Source of the DNA: Devosia sp. Root635
GTDB taxonomy: Bacteria; Pseudomonadota; Alphaproteobacteria; Rhizobiales; Devosiaceae
Assembly (NCBI RefSeq): GCF_001427605.1
Contig: NZ_LMGZ01000001.1
Coordinates: 344,424-408,423, forward strand
DNA length: 64,000 nucleotides
Direction: 5' to 3'
The notes below the pieces were generated by a model. It searched no databases. It was not told the origin of the DNA and saw nothing but the letters and a program-made list of their open reading frames with translations. The position numbers and the translations under genes were made by a program. This document shows positions 49,158-58,366 of this stretch, in pieces (within the stretch, counting starts at the first letter, position 1; every line of letters begins with the position of its first letter).

Positions 49158-52100
49158 TCACAGCCCCGCCGCCGCGCGTTCGCGCAGGGCCTGGGCGTCG
49201 CGGAGGGAGACGTCGGGATAGTCCGCGTCGCTGCCGACTTCGGGGAGGATTTTCCACGAGCGGGCGCAGCGCTGGCCCCGGGCCAGGGCGGGGAGGACGG
49301 CGACGCCGGGGACGTCATCGAGGGTGAAGGCCTCGGGCGGGGCGTCGGCATTGCCGATCTCGATGGCCGACGTGATGGCGATCTCGGCCAGGTCTTCACC
49401 GGCCAAAGCGGTGAGATAGCGCTCATCGGTGATGAACACCTTTGGCGCTGCTTCGAGCGATGAGCCGATGCGCTTTTCGCGGCGCTCGATTTCCAGTGCA
49501 CCGGTGACGACGCGGCGCACGGCGCGGATCAGCGTCCATTTGCTCGCGAGCTCGTCGTTGAGCCAATCGCGCGGCACTTCGGGGAAGAGGCGCAGGTGGA
49601 CCGACGAGCCGGCTTCGGGGTGACGCTCCAGCCACACCTCTTCCATGGTGAAGACCAGGATGGGGGCGAGCCAGGCGGTGAGGCAATCGAACAGGTGATG
49701 CAGCACCGTCAGCGCCGCCTTGCGCCGGAGCGAGGAGATCGGGTCGCAATAAAGCGCATCCTTGCGGATGTCGAAGTAGAAGGCGCTGAGCTCTATATTC
49801 ATGAAGTTGGTCAGCAGGGTCACCACCTTGCGGTAGTCGTATTCCTTGTAGGCGCCGCGCACCTGCTCATCGAGCTGGGCCAGGCGATGCAGGATCAACT
49901 GCTCCAGCTCGGGCATGTCGGCGAAGCGGACTTCGTCGGCAGGCTGGTAATGGGCGATGTTGCCCAGCAGCCAGCGCAGGGTGTTGCGCAGCTTGCGGTA
50001 GGAATCGACCGTGGTCTGGATGATCTCCTTGCCCAGGCGCAGGTCTTCCGAATAGTCGGACGAGGCGACCCAGAGGCGCAGGATATCGGCGCCATATTGC
50101 TTGATGACATCCTGCGGGGCGACGGTATTGCCCAGCGACTTGCTCATCTTGCGGCCTTCGCCATCCATGGTGAAGCCATGCGTCAGCACGCTGTCATAGG
50201 GGGCGAAGCCGTTGGTGGCGCAGGATTCGAGCAGGCTGGAATGGAACCAGCCGCGATGCTGGTCGGAGCCTTCGAGATACATGGAGGCCGGGAATTTGAG
50301 ATGCGGCCACTTTTGTTTATTGCGCAAAACCCAGGAATGGGTGGTGCCGCTATCGAACCACACGTCGAGAACGTCGGTGACCATTTCGTAGTCATCGGGG
50401 TTCCTGCCGTCGCCGAGATAGCGGGCGGCGGCGCCGGGCTTGTACCAGGCGTCGGCGCCTTCTTCCTCGAAGCTCTGGGCGATACGGTGATTGACCTGCT
50501 CGTCCTTGAGGATTTCGTTGGTCTTTTTGTCCACGAAAACGGTGATCGGCACGCCCCAGGCGCGCTGGCGGCTGAGCACCCAATCGGGGCGATCGGCGAT
50601 CATGGCGCGCAGGCGGTTCTGTCCACCGGGGGGGTAGAATTTGGTGGCGTCGATGGCGGCGAGAGCGCGGTGGCGCAGGGTGTCGGCGGCGGACGACAAG
50701 GCCCCCTCACCCGGCGCTGACGCGCCGACCTCTCCCCCAAAGGGAGAGGTGCCTGCGGCGCTGATCGGCCGGTCCATGTAGACGAACCATTGCGGCGTGT
50801 TGCGGAAGATGACCGGTTTCTTGGAGCGCCAGGAATGGGGGTATTGGTGCTTGACGCGGCCGCGGGCGACCATGGCATTGCGTTCGGCGAGGGCGGTGAT
50901 GACGCGCTGGTTGGCGTCGCCCTTCTTGCCGTTGTCGTCAAGAACGCGCGCGCCATCGAAGCCGGGGGCTTCGGACGTGTAGAAGCCGTCATCGCCGACG
51001 ACGTAGGGGATGGCGGTGTCGATGCCGCGCTCGGCCAGCAGGCGACCGGAATTCATCCAGATCTCGAAGTCATCGAGGCCGTGGCCGGGGGCGGTGTGGA
51101 CGAAGCCTGTGCCGGCATCGTCGGTGACATGTTCGCCGTCGAGGAGAGGCACGTCAAAGTTGTAGCCATCGCCGAGGCCGCGCAGGGGGTGGGCGCAGGT
51201 GATGGCAGACAGCTCGACCGCAGACACGGCGGCGCGCTTTTCAAAGCCGGTAACCTTGGCCTTGGCAAACACGTCAGCCGCCAGTCTGTCTGCAAGGATG
51301 TATTTTTCACCAACCTTGGCCCAGTTTTCAGCCGGCGCCTCGGTGACCTCATAAAGGCTGTATTCCACACGGCTTGAGAAGCTGATGGCCCGGTTAGCCG
51401 GGATGGTCCACGGTGTGGTGGTCCAGATGACAACCGAAGCATCGCGCAGCTTGAAATCCTGCTCGCCGCGGCCGGACTTATCCTGTGAGGACATATCGAC
51501 AATTGGCGACTTTGTTACGACAGGGAACTTCACCCAGATCGTGTCGCTCTCGTAGTCGGCATATTCGATCTCCGCCTCAGCCAAAGCCGTGCGTTCCACC
51601 ACCGACCACATGACAGGCTTGGAGCCGCGATAGAGCTGGCCTGACGTTGCAACCTTCATCAGCTCGCGGGCGATCTGGGCCTCGGCGTCGAAGCTCATGG
51701 TGAGGTAGGGGTTGTCCCATTCGCCGAGCACGCCGAGGCGCTTGAATTCTTCGCGCTGGATATCGACCCACTGCTCGGCAAAGGTGCGGCATTCCTGGCG
51801 GAATTCGACGACGGGGACTTCGTTCTTGTCCTTGCCCTTGGCGCGGTATTGTTCCTCGATCTTCCATTCGATGGGCAGGCCGTGGCAGTCCCAGCCCGGC
51901 ACATAGGCCGCGTTGAAACCCAGCATCTGCATGGAGCGGGAGACGAGGTCCTTCAGCGTCTTGTTGAGCGCATGGCCGATATGGATGTTGCCATTGGCAT
52001 AGGGCGGGCCGTCATGCAGGGTGAAGAGCGGCCGGTCCTTGGCCTGCTCGCGCTGCATCGCGTAGATATCCATGTCTTCCCAGCGCTTGAGCCAGCCCGG

Positions 52101-52202
52101 CTCGCGGTCGGGGAGACCCGCACGCATGGGGAAATTGGTTTCCGGCAGGAAAAGCGTGGCCGAGTAATCGGTTTCGGCGGCGCCCGTGGCGGTATCGGTC
52201 AT
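49158..52202 (-). CDS. ileS: Isoleucyl-tRNA synthetase
   Basis: A 1014-residue class I synthetase charging tRNA-Ile. HIGH is at 74-77 in [20 protein letters not shown], and KMSKSLGN lies near 683. The editing domain and C-terminal tRNA-binding region are present, and [20 protein letters not shown] is typical of bacterial IleRS. About 20 codons near residues 483-502 ([20 protein letters not shown]) are an in-frame repeat copy lying between conserved [10 protein letters not shown] and [11 protein letters not shown]. This is a loop region, so activity is probably kept. Confidence 0.95.
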   Translation of the reverse strand: MTDTATGAAETDYSATLFLPETNFPMRAGLPDREPGWLKRWEDMDIYAMQREQAKDRPLFTLHDGPPYANGNIHIGHALNKTLKDLVSRSMQMLGFNAAYVPGWDCHGLPIEWKIEEQYRAKGKDKNEVPVVEFRQECRTFAEQWVDIQREEFKRLGVLGEWDNPYLTMSFDAEAQIARELMKVATSGQLYRGSKPVMWSVVERTALAEAEIEYADYESDTIWVKFPVVTKSPIVDMSSQDKSGRGEQDFKLRDASVVIWTTTPWTIPANRAISFSSRVEYSLYEVTEAPAENWAKVGEKYILADRLAADVFAKAKVTGFEKRAAVSAVELSAITCAHPLRGLGDGYNFDVPLLDGEHVTDDAGTGFVHTAPGHGLDDFEIWMNSGRLLAERGIDTAIPYVVGDDGFYTSEAPGFDGARVLDDNGKKGDANQRVITALAERNAMVARGRVKHQYPHSWRSKKPVIFRNTPQWFVYMDRPISAAGTSPFGGEVGASAPGEGALSSAADTLRHRALAAIDATKFYPPGGQNRLRAMIADRPDWVLSRQRAWGVPITVFVDKKTNEILKDEQVNHRIAQSFEEEGADAWYKPGAAARYLGDGRNPDDYEMVTDVLDVWFDSGTTHSWVLRNKQKWPHLKFPASMYLEGSDQHRGWFHSSLLESCATNGFAPYDSVLTHGFTMDGEGRKMSKSLGNTVAPQDVIKQYGADILRLWVASSDYSEDLRLGKEIIQTTVDSYRKLRNTLRWLLGNIAHYQPADEVRFADMPELEQLILHRLAQLDEQVRGAYKEYDYRKVVTLLTNFMNIELSAFYFDIRKDALYCDPISSLRRKAALTVLHHLFDCLTAWLAPILVFTMEEVWLERHPEAGSSVHLRLFPEVPRDWLNDELASKWTLIRAVRRVVTGALEIERREKRIGSSLEAAPKVFITDERYLTALAGEDLAEIAITSAIEIGNADAPPEAFTLDDVPGVAVLPALARGQRCARSWKILPEVGSDADYPDVSLRDAQALRERAAAGL
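50702..50751. repeat. In-frame palindromic repeat inside ileS
   Basis: It reads CCCCTCACCCGGCGCTGACG then CGCCGACCTCTCCC and a CCTCTCCCCCAAAGGGAGAGG hairpin. This layout is the same kind found between genes in related genomes as a dispersed repeat. It does not break the ileS frame. Confidence 0.88.
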
Positions 52203-52279
52203 GGAAAGGGCAATCGGTAAGGGAGATTTGGCCGCCTTTTAGCAAGGGCGGGCGAGCGGGGCAAAGTGTTTTAGGCCGA

Positions 52280-53458
52280 TCAGGCGAGCAGCGGGGCCAG
52301 ACGCTGGGCCAGCAGGTCCCGCACCGGGCCGCAAAGCTGGTCGCGGTAGTCCATGGCGACGGACCGGGCGCGCTGGCGCTGGGCGGCGTTTTCGTAGCTC
52401 GCCATGATCCGCGCCACGATGGCGGCGGGGTCGCGTTCGAAGCGGGTGATGGCATCGACGCAGCCCAGATCGCGGCCCCTGTCGGCGTGATAGGCGTGTT
52501 CGAGATGGCGGGGAATGGCAAATTGCGGCAGGCCCATCGCCATGGCCATTGTGAGCGTGCCGTGTTGGCCGGCATTGAGGCAGAGGCGGCTGCGAGCGGC
52601 AATATCTGCCAGCGGCAGGGGACCGGGGGTGACCTTTACGCCGGCAGCGGCCAGGGTTTCAATCTGGGCGGGTGAGAGGCCGGGGAGATGCAGACGCAGC
52701 AGCGGTCCCAGCCGGCGCAGGGCCTCCATGAGCGGCTCGTCGCGCGGCTCGTCGGTGGAGAAATAGCCGAAAATCTCGTCGCCATCTGCCGCCAGCGGCG
52801 TGCTGGCCTCGACGGGCGGCAGATAGGGCGCGTCGCGCTGGCCGGCATAGGCATCGAGCGCGGCGATGGTCTGGGGCAGCGACAGGTGCGATTGATAGAT
52901 GTCGGAAAAGCGCGCCAGGGGCGCGGTGCCGTAATGGGCCAGGGCGGCGTTGACGGCAGTCAGCAGGTCGGCTTCGTCGTAATGGGCCACAGTGAGCGAT
53001 GGCACCAGGATGGGGAAGCGCTCCAGCCCCGGCGGCGGCGCCAGATAGCCGGTGCCGATCACGGCGGAGCCGAGGCCGAGAATGCGTGCGGCCAGAGTCG
53101 CGAGCGGGGCGAAATCGGCGACCACGACGCTTGAGGCCCGCGCCCGCAGCGTCTCGATCCACCAGCCAAGCCGGGCGATGAGAAATTCGGCATCGCCAAA
53201 GCCCAGATCACCCAGATGGTCGGCCCAACTGCAGATGGGTTCGTCGCCGCCCATGGTGCGGCGGCTGCTGTCGATGCCGAAGGCGGAGCCGGGAAACACC
53301 AGGTCGCAATAAGGCGCGAGTTCGGCGGCGTGCTGCATGTTGTTGACCGCCGCATCGCATATGGCGAGGCCGTCGAGGGCACGGGCAATGCTGCGCAGGG
53401 TGGAGATATGCCCCCGGCCGGCACCACCTTCCCAGGCCAGCATGACCCGCACCGTCAT
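52280..53458 (-). CDS. GT-B glycosyltransferase-like protein (first of a paralogous pair)
   Basis: A 392-residue protein resembling UDP/MGT-type glycosyltransferases. The N-terminal lobe starts with LAWEGGAGRGHISTLRSIA. The C-terminal lobe has NAGQHGTLTMAMAMGLPQFA near 295-314, at the position of the nucleotide-sugar HxGxGT loop. It shares many segments with its neighbour (GSGRGH-like start, FSDIY, YLPP, AGQHG), so the two arose by tandem duplication. Its ATG overlaps the stop of that gene by four bases. Donor and acceptor are unknown. Confidence 0.75.
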   Translation of the reverse strand: MTVRVMLAWEGGAGRGHISTLRSIARALDGLAICDAAVNNMQHAAELAPYCDLVFPGSAFGIDSSRRTMGGDEPICSWADHLGDLGFGDAEFLIARLGWWIETLRARASSVVVADFAPLATLAARILGLGSAVIGTGYLAPPPGLERFPILVPSLTVAHYDEADLLTAVNAALAHYGTAPLARFSDIYQSHLSLPQTIAALDAYAGQRDAPYLPPVEASTPLAADGDEIFGYFSTDEPRDEPLMEALRRLGPLLRLHLPGLSPAQIETLAAAGVKVTPGPLPLADIAARSRLCLNAGQHGTLTMAMAMGLPQFAIPRHLEHAYHADRGRDLGCVDAITRFERDPAAIVARIMASYENAAQRQRARSVAMDYRDQLCGPVRDLLAQRLAPLLA

Positions 53459-54648
53459 GCCGTAGCGACCTGTTGCAGCACGCGCTGCACCGTGGCGCGC
53501 ACCAGGACGGCTGTATCACCCAGCAGGACCGGCCGCAGGGACTGCGCCAGTTCGCGGGCATGGCGAGCCATGTGCGTATCGGCATAGACCCGCCGGATCG
53601 CGCCGGTGATGGCCGCTGCATCGCGGCGCGGCTGATCGAAGCTGACCAGGGTTCCCATGGCCTCGACGCAGGCGGCATTGGCAGATTGTTCGGACTGGCA
53701 GGGCAAGGCGACCTGCGGAAGGCCCAGCGCCAGCCCGAGGCAGGTGATGCCGTGCTGACCGGCATGGACCATCATCCGGCTGCGCTCGGCGATGGCCTGG
53801 TGGGAGAGCGGCGTGCGTTCAACGGCGACGCCCCGTGCCGCGAGGCGCGCGGCGAAGTCCGGGCCGATCCCCGGCATGACCACGCGCATAGGCAGATCGA
53901 CGCCGGCAATGGCGTCCAGAATGACCGGCTCACTGGCCTCGGTGGTGGAGAAATAGACCATGACTTCGTCGCCTGATCCGGCAGTGGGACAGTCCAGTCC
54001 CATTGGCGGCAGGTAGTCGGGGTTGCTGCGCCAGGATGCGTAGGGATCGAGGGCGGCAATGGTGCGCGGCATTTGTGCGTCGCAACGATAGATATCGGAG
54101 AAATATTGCAGGGCGGCCAGACCGAAGCGCGCGCCGGCGCGGTTGACGACGCCCACCAGGTCGGCCTCCGCATGAACCAGGATATGGCCCTCGGCCGGCG
54201 CGGGAAACTGCGCCATGCCGGCCGGTGGCGTGCTGTGGCCCTGGCCGATGGAAATGACCGGAACGCCCAGGGCTCGCGCCGCCAGCATGGCGCAGGGCGC
54301 GAATTCGGCGACGACGAGCCCACTGCAGCGGGCTCGTATAGTGTGCATCCACCAGTCGATCTGGCGGGTAAGAAATTCCTCGTCGGCAAAGCCGATGGCG
54401 GCCAGGAACTCGGCCCAGTTGCCAATCGGACGGCCCTGACGCATCGCCATGACCGCCGGCTGGTAACCCAGCGTCGCGCCTTGAAACACCAGGTCGCAAA
54501 GCGGCGCCAGGTCGGTGGCGTGATCCATCCGGCAAAGCGCCGCGTCATAGCGGCAATCGGACCCCATGGCCTGGGCGAAGACCTTGAGCGTGGTCACATG
54601 CCCCCGCCCGGACCCGGCCTCGTTGGCCAGCAGGATGCGGCCCGGCAC
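53455..54648 (-). CDS. GT-B glycosyltransferase-like protein (second of a paralogous pair)
   Basis: A 397-residue paralogue of the adjacent protein. It starts RILLANEAGSGRGHVTTLK, and the C-lobe loop is HAGQHGITCLGLALGLPQVA near 308-327. The start is a GTG at 54648, directly after the TAG of the secreted-protein gene (two bases between), so translation is probably coupled. A longer frame upstream overlaps that gene and is not supported. The pair, the secreted protein and the divergent LuxR gene seem to form one unit. Confidence 0.75.
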   Translation of the reverse strand: MPGRILLANEAGSGRGHVTTLKVFAQAMGSDCRYDAALCRMDHATDLAPLCDLVFQGATLGYQPAVMAMRQGRPIGNWAEFLAAIGFADEEFLTRQIDWWMHTIRARCSGLVVAEFAPCAMLAARALGVPVISIGQGHSTPPAGMAQFPAPAEGHILVHAEADLVGVVNRAGARFGLAALQYFSDIYRCDAQMPRTIAALDPYASWRSNPDYLPPMGLDCPTAGSGDEVMVYFSTTEASEPVILDAIAGVDLPMRVVMPGIGPDFAARLAARGVAVERTPLSHQAIAERSRMMVHAGQHGITCLGLALGLPQVALPCQSEQSANAACVEAMGTLVSFDQPRRDAAAITGAIRRVYADTHMARHARELAQSLRPVLLGDTAVLVRATVQRVLQQVATA

Positions 54649-54650
54649 GG

Positions 54651-54962
54651 CTAGGCGCGTGGATAACTGGAATCGGGTGGCACGACGACCGGCGGCGGCG
54701 GGGGCGGCACCACGACCACCGGCGGCGGCACGACGGGACTGCCTGTGGTGCCTTCGACCCATATTGTGGCCGAGTTGTTGGGCAGGCACTGGGCCGTATG
54801 GGCAGCCTTGTCCGAGAAGAACAGGCCGATGCACTGCCTTGTGTGCTGCGCATAGGCGCGCTGGATTTCGGATGCAGCGGCGGGCATGGCGGCGCTGCCG
54901 GCCAATGTGGCGACCGTGGTCGCCGCGACGACGGCACGACGGGTGCGGGAACTCTTTGCCAT
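54651..54962 (-). CDS. Small secreted proline-rich protein
   Basis: A 103-residue protein with a signal peptide: a basic MAKSSRTRRAVV, then a hydrophobic VATLAGSAAMPAAAS. The mature part has two cysteines about 15 residues apart (QCIGLFFSDKAAHTAQCLPN) that could form a disulfide, and ends in a valine/proline-rich tail. The ATG at 54962 follows AGAGG. It is the first gene of an operon with two glycosyltransferases, so it might be their acceptor or a surface component, but no family is recognised. Confidence 0.65.
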   Translation of the reverse strand: MAKSSRTRRAVVAATTVATLAGSAAMPAAASEIQRAYAQHTRQCIGLFFSDKAAHTAQCLPNNSATIWVEGTTGSPVVPPPVVVVPPPPPPVVVPPDSSYPRA

Positions 54963-55116
54963 TTGGAACCTCTTTCTATCGAGGGGCAAGGTAGGGTCGC
55001 GGCGACAGCGCCGCATCCGACACATGTTCGATGCCGTTAAGTGCTCAACCGTGGTATACTTGCGTAACGGTCGAAATGGGTGTGCACTGCCGTCCATGCG
55101 CAGCCGGGGGACGGGT

Positions 55117-56223
55117 GTGGACGCAATCCTCGGGCTGATCGAACACATCTACGAGGCGGGCGCGCATCCCGAGCAATGGCAGCGCGCGCTGAGATCGCTG
55201 GCCGACGTTACCGGCAGCCGCGACGCAACCATGGGCGGCCAGACCGCCGCGCAGGTGCCGCTGCTGGTATCGGTCCACACCGACCCGGACTACGTACTCA
55301 GCTATAGCCAGCACTATCACCGCCGCAACGCCATGCAACTCGCGATGCACAGCACGCCGGTCGGGCGGGCCGTGCTCGATTCCATGGTGGTGGATCGTGA
55401 CACGTTTCGCGCCGGCGACTTCTATAACGAATGGTGCGTGCCGCAGCGGTACCTGCACGGCGCCGCGCTGAACCTGGCCACCTCGCAGGGCTGGCGCGCC
55501 ACGCTGATGGTGTCGGGCGCCAACGAATACGAACCAGAGACGCTGCGGACGCTGACGGCGGTGACGCCGCACCTGATCCGCGCCTTCCAGCTCAACCAGT
55601 TGCTGCACGAAACCCAATCGATGGGCATGGGCGCCTTCGCGGCGCTGGAATATCTCGACCGCGGGGCGCTGCTGGTGGGCGTGGGTGGCGCGATTCGCAC
55701 CGCAAATGGCATCGCCGAGCGAATCGTGGCGCAGGGCGATGGGCTGATCCTGAAGGATGGCCAGCTCAGTTGCAGCAAAAGCGGCGAGACGGCAGCGCTG
55801 GAGCGGCTGATCGGGCAATGCGCGCGCGGCATCGTGGTCGCGGGCGAAGGCATGGTCCGGGTGTCCAGAAGCGAAGGCCGCTCGCCGCTGCTGGTGCAGT
55901 GCCTGCCCTTTCCATCGAGCACCTGGTGGCCGGGTTTTACCCAGCAACTGGCGATGATCTTCGTCACCGATCCCGATGCGCGCATGGAGCAGGTGATGCA
56001 AAGACTGCGGCAGCGATACGGCCTGACCCCGGCCGAAGCGAGCCTGGCCTGGGAAATCGTGCGCAGCGGCGGCCGCAAGACCGCGGCTCTGCAGCGTGGC
56101 ATTTCGGTAGCCACGGCGCGCAGCCAACTCACCGCCATTTTCGACAAGACCGGCGTGCGCCGGCAGGCAGAACTGGTGCGCCTGCTGCTGGATGAACAGC
56201 CGGAACGGCCTGCTAGCGAATAA
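55117..56223 (+). CDS. LuxR-family regulator
   Basis: A 368-residue protein with a C-terminal LuxR-type helix-turn-helix: RYGLTPAEASLAWEIVRSGG then KTAALQRGISVATARSQLTAIFDKTGV. The N-terminal 290 residues have no recognisable autoinducer domain; DAILGLIEHIYEAG at the start is typical of a group of stand-alone alphaproteobacterial regulators. The start is taken as the GTG at 55117 (GGGGGAC upstream), though ATGs at 55096 and 55024 are possible. It is divergent from the secreted-protein/glycosyltransferase genes and probably controls them. It ends overlapping ribF by 11 bases. Confidence 0.8.
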   Translation: MDAILGLIEHIYEAGAHPEQWQRALRSLADVTGSRDATMGGQTAAQVPLLVSVHTDPDYVLSYSQHYHRRNAMQLAMHSTPVGRAVLDSMVVDRDTFRAGDFYNEWCVPQRYLHGAALNLATSQGWRATLMVSGANEYEPETLRTLTAVTPHLIRAFQLNQLLHETQSMGMGAFAALEYLDRGALLVGVGGAIRTANGIAERIVAQGDGLILKDGQLSCSKSGETAALERLIGQCARGIVVAGEGMVRVSRSEGRSPLLVQCLPFPSSTWWPGFTQQLAMIFVTDPDARMEQVMQRLRQRYGLTPAEASLAWEIVRSGGRKTAALQRGISVATARSQLTAIFDKTGVRRQAELVRLLLDEQPERPASE

Positions 56224-57196
56224 AACCCAGCCGGACGTCGAGGTCGCCCAGCGGCCTGGCGGCGGCCAGTGCATCGCGGGCCTTGCGGCTGTCGCGGTCC
56301 ATGGCGGCGATCAGTTCGTCGAGGCCGGAAAAGACCTCCTGGCCGCGGATATGGGCGATCAGCGCCACGGTGATGGTCTGGCCGTAAATGTCCTCATCGA
56401 AATCGAACAGGTGCGTCTCGAAGGGCGGCAACTGGTTGTTGAACATGGGCTTGCCATAGGCGGCGACGCCGTCGAACACGCGCTCGCCCAGCCGGGCGCG
56501 GACGGCGTAGACACCTTGCGCGAGCTGGAAATTGGCGTGGGTCATGGTGTTGGCGGTGGGATAGCCGAGCTCCCTGCCCCGCTGGTCGCCCTTGACCACG
56601 CAACCATCGAAAAACCAGTGATAGCCCAGCAGGCGATTGGCGGCGGTCACGGCGCCTTCCGACAAGGCGGCGCGGATGCGCGAGGAGGAGATGACCTCGT
56701 CGCCCTCATCCATCAGGTCGAGGATTTCGACGGCAAAGCCCTGTGCCTCGCCGGATGCCCTGAGGAAGGTGGGGGTGCCGCGGCGCTGGCGGCCGAAGTG
56801 GAAATCCGCGCCGACGATGACGCCGGTGACATCAAGGGCCTCGACCAGGAAGCGGGAGACGAAATCCTCGGCCTCGATCTGGGAGAAGGCGCGGTCGAAA
56901 TGGAGGATGGCGATGGCATCAAGCCCCAGGGCCTCGGCCAGCCGCGCCTTGGCATCGCCATCGGTGAGGCGGAACATGAAGGGCGCCGGCGCGAAGACAT
57001 CGCGCGGATGCGGCTCGAAGGTGAGGACCATGGCCGGCACGCCGGCTTCGGCAGCGCGCGCCTTGAGCGTGGTCAGCACGGTCTGGTGGCCGCGGTGCAT
57101 GCCATCGAAATTGCCGATGGCGACATAGGCGCCACGCAGCGCGGCGGGGACGGCATCGAGGCCCGAAAGACGCAGGAAGGTGGTCAAGGCACTCAC
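56213..57196 (-). CDS. ribF: Bifunctional riboflavin kinase / FAD synthetase
   Basis: A 327-residue enzyme that phosphorylates riboflavin and adenylates FMN. The N-terminal synthetase domain has AIGNFDGMHRGHQTVL. The kinase domain has GYPTANT and the terminal HIRGQEVFSGLDELIAAMDRD. The start is a GTG at 57196 overlapping the TGA of the HAD gene by four bases. An alternative TTG lies three codons further in. It ends convergently with the LuxR gene, overlapping it by 11 bases. Confidence 0.94.
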   Translation of the reverse strand: MSALTTFLRLSGLDAVPAALRGAYVAIGNFDGMHRGHQTVLTTLKARAAEAGVPAMVLTFEPHPRDVFAPAPFMFRLTDGDAKARLAEALGLDAIAILHFDRAFSQIEAEDFVSRFLVEALDVTGVIVGADFHFGRQRRGTPTFLRASGEAQGFAVEILDLMDEGDEVISSSRIRAALSEGAVTAANRLLGYHWFFDGCVVKGDQRGRELGYPTANTMTHANFQLAQGVYAVRARLGERVFDGVAAYGKPMFNNQLPPFETHLFDFDEDIYGQTITVALIAHIRGQEVFSGLDELIAAMDRDSRKARDALAAARPLGDLDVRLGFIR

Positions 57197-58059
57197 CAGC
57201 TGAGGCGCGGCAGGAAGCCGGCCAGGTGGGCGCGGCTGGGCGCCACGAGGTCGGCGATGGTCTGCGGGTCGGGCTTGCCGAAGGCATCGAGTTCGGCGGC
57301 GTGGATGGAGCCGGTGACGAAGAGCAGATCGATGCCGAACTGGGCGGCGCCGGTGGCGTCGGTGCGCACGCTGTCGCCAATGGCGAGGACGCGGGACTTG
57401 TCGAGCGGCCTGCCGGCGGCCTGCTCGGCGAGGCGGAAGGCTTCCTCGTAGATGGGCTGGTAGGGCTTGCCGGCCATCAGCACCATGCCGCCCATGGCGG
57501 CGTAGAGGTCGCCCAGGGCGCCGCCGCAATAGATGATCTTGTCGCCATGCTCCACGACGCGGTCGGGATTGGCGCAGATCATCGGCAGCCTGCGGCTGAG
57601 CCAGAGGCGGGCGCGCTCGCGGTACATTTCGGGCGTATCGTCATCGGTATCGAGATCGGTGACGACGACCACCTCGGCCACGTCGGCACCGGTGCGGTGC
57701 ACGTCGAGCCCTTCATAGAGCGCGTCGTCCTCGGTGGCGGGGCCGACATGATGGATGGCCCTGCCGCGATATTTGGCGATCATGGCGCGGGTGGCGTCGC
57801 CCGAGGAAACGATGGCGTCATAGGCGCCGCGATGCACGCCAAGCCGGTCGAGCATATCGATGATGGGACCGGATGGACGCGGGGCGTTGGTGATGAACAC
57901 CACCTTGCCGCCGGCCTGGCGAAATCCGGCCAGCGCCTCAACCGCGCCGGGAAACGCCTCGACGCCGTTGTGGACGACGCCCCACACATCGCTCAGCACC
58001 GCGTCATAGCGGGTGGCCAGGTCGGAAAGACCGGAGATGGAAGGCAGGGGACTGGTCAT
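57193..58059 (-). CDS. HAD-superfamily hydrolase, TIGR01459 type
   Basis: A 288-residue phosphatase-like protein of the NagD-related group often seen beside ribF in alphaproteobacteria. The first motif is YDAVLSDVWGVVHNG (nucleophile Asp), the second FITNAPRPS, the third has GKPYQPIYE, and the last AIGDSVRTDATGAAQ. The substrate is unknown. It is followed by ribF with a four-base GTGA overlap, suggesting cotranslation. Confidence 0.88.
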   Translation of the reverse strand: MTSPLPSISGLSDLATRYDAVLSDVWGVVHNGVEAFPGAVEALAGFRQAGGKVVFITNAPRPSGPIIDMLDRLGVHRGAYDAIVSSGDATRAMIAKYRGRAIHHVGPATEDDALYEGLDVHRTGADVAEVVVVTDLDTDDDTPEMYRERARLWLSRRLPMICANPDRVVEHGDKIIYCGGALGDLYAAMGGMVLMAGKPYQPIYEEAFRLAEQAAGRPLDKSRVLAIGDSVRTDATGAAQFGIDLLFVTGSIHAAELDAFGKPDPQTIADLVAPSRAHLAGFLPRLSW

Positions 58060-58366
58060 CGCGACATTCCGATGCGAACAGGATGGGCGTTCTATGTGGC
58101 AGCTTGGGGGTGCGGATCAAGGGGAAACGCATTTGTGCGTTGGTATCATAGGTCGCTATGGTCCTCCCCCAGGAGAGAAAGGGACATGGCATACAGGCCG
58201 GCACGACCTCGCCATGTCCACCGTATGGTAGGTGGAGATTGGGTGTTGAGAGCCGGATCGGGGCCAACCACCCCCACCCTTGATCCCTCCCCGCAAGGGG
58301 AGGGAGACGATTGAAACATCCGCGGCCCGCCAGTTTTCAAATGCCAGGTGGCGTCGCTTGCCCGCC
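58060..58366. other. Intergenic region upstream of the HAD gene with a class B hairpin
   Basis: A 307-base gap. It holds one class B hairpin, CCCTCCCCGCAAGGGGAGGG (58266-58313), preceded by CCACCCCCACCCTTGATC. The rest has no open frame with support and no recognised element; a promoter for the HAD gene must lie near 58070-58150 but is not distinct. Confidence 0.6.
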
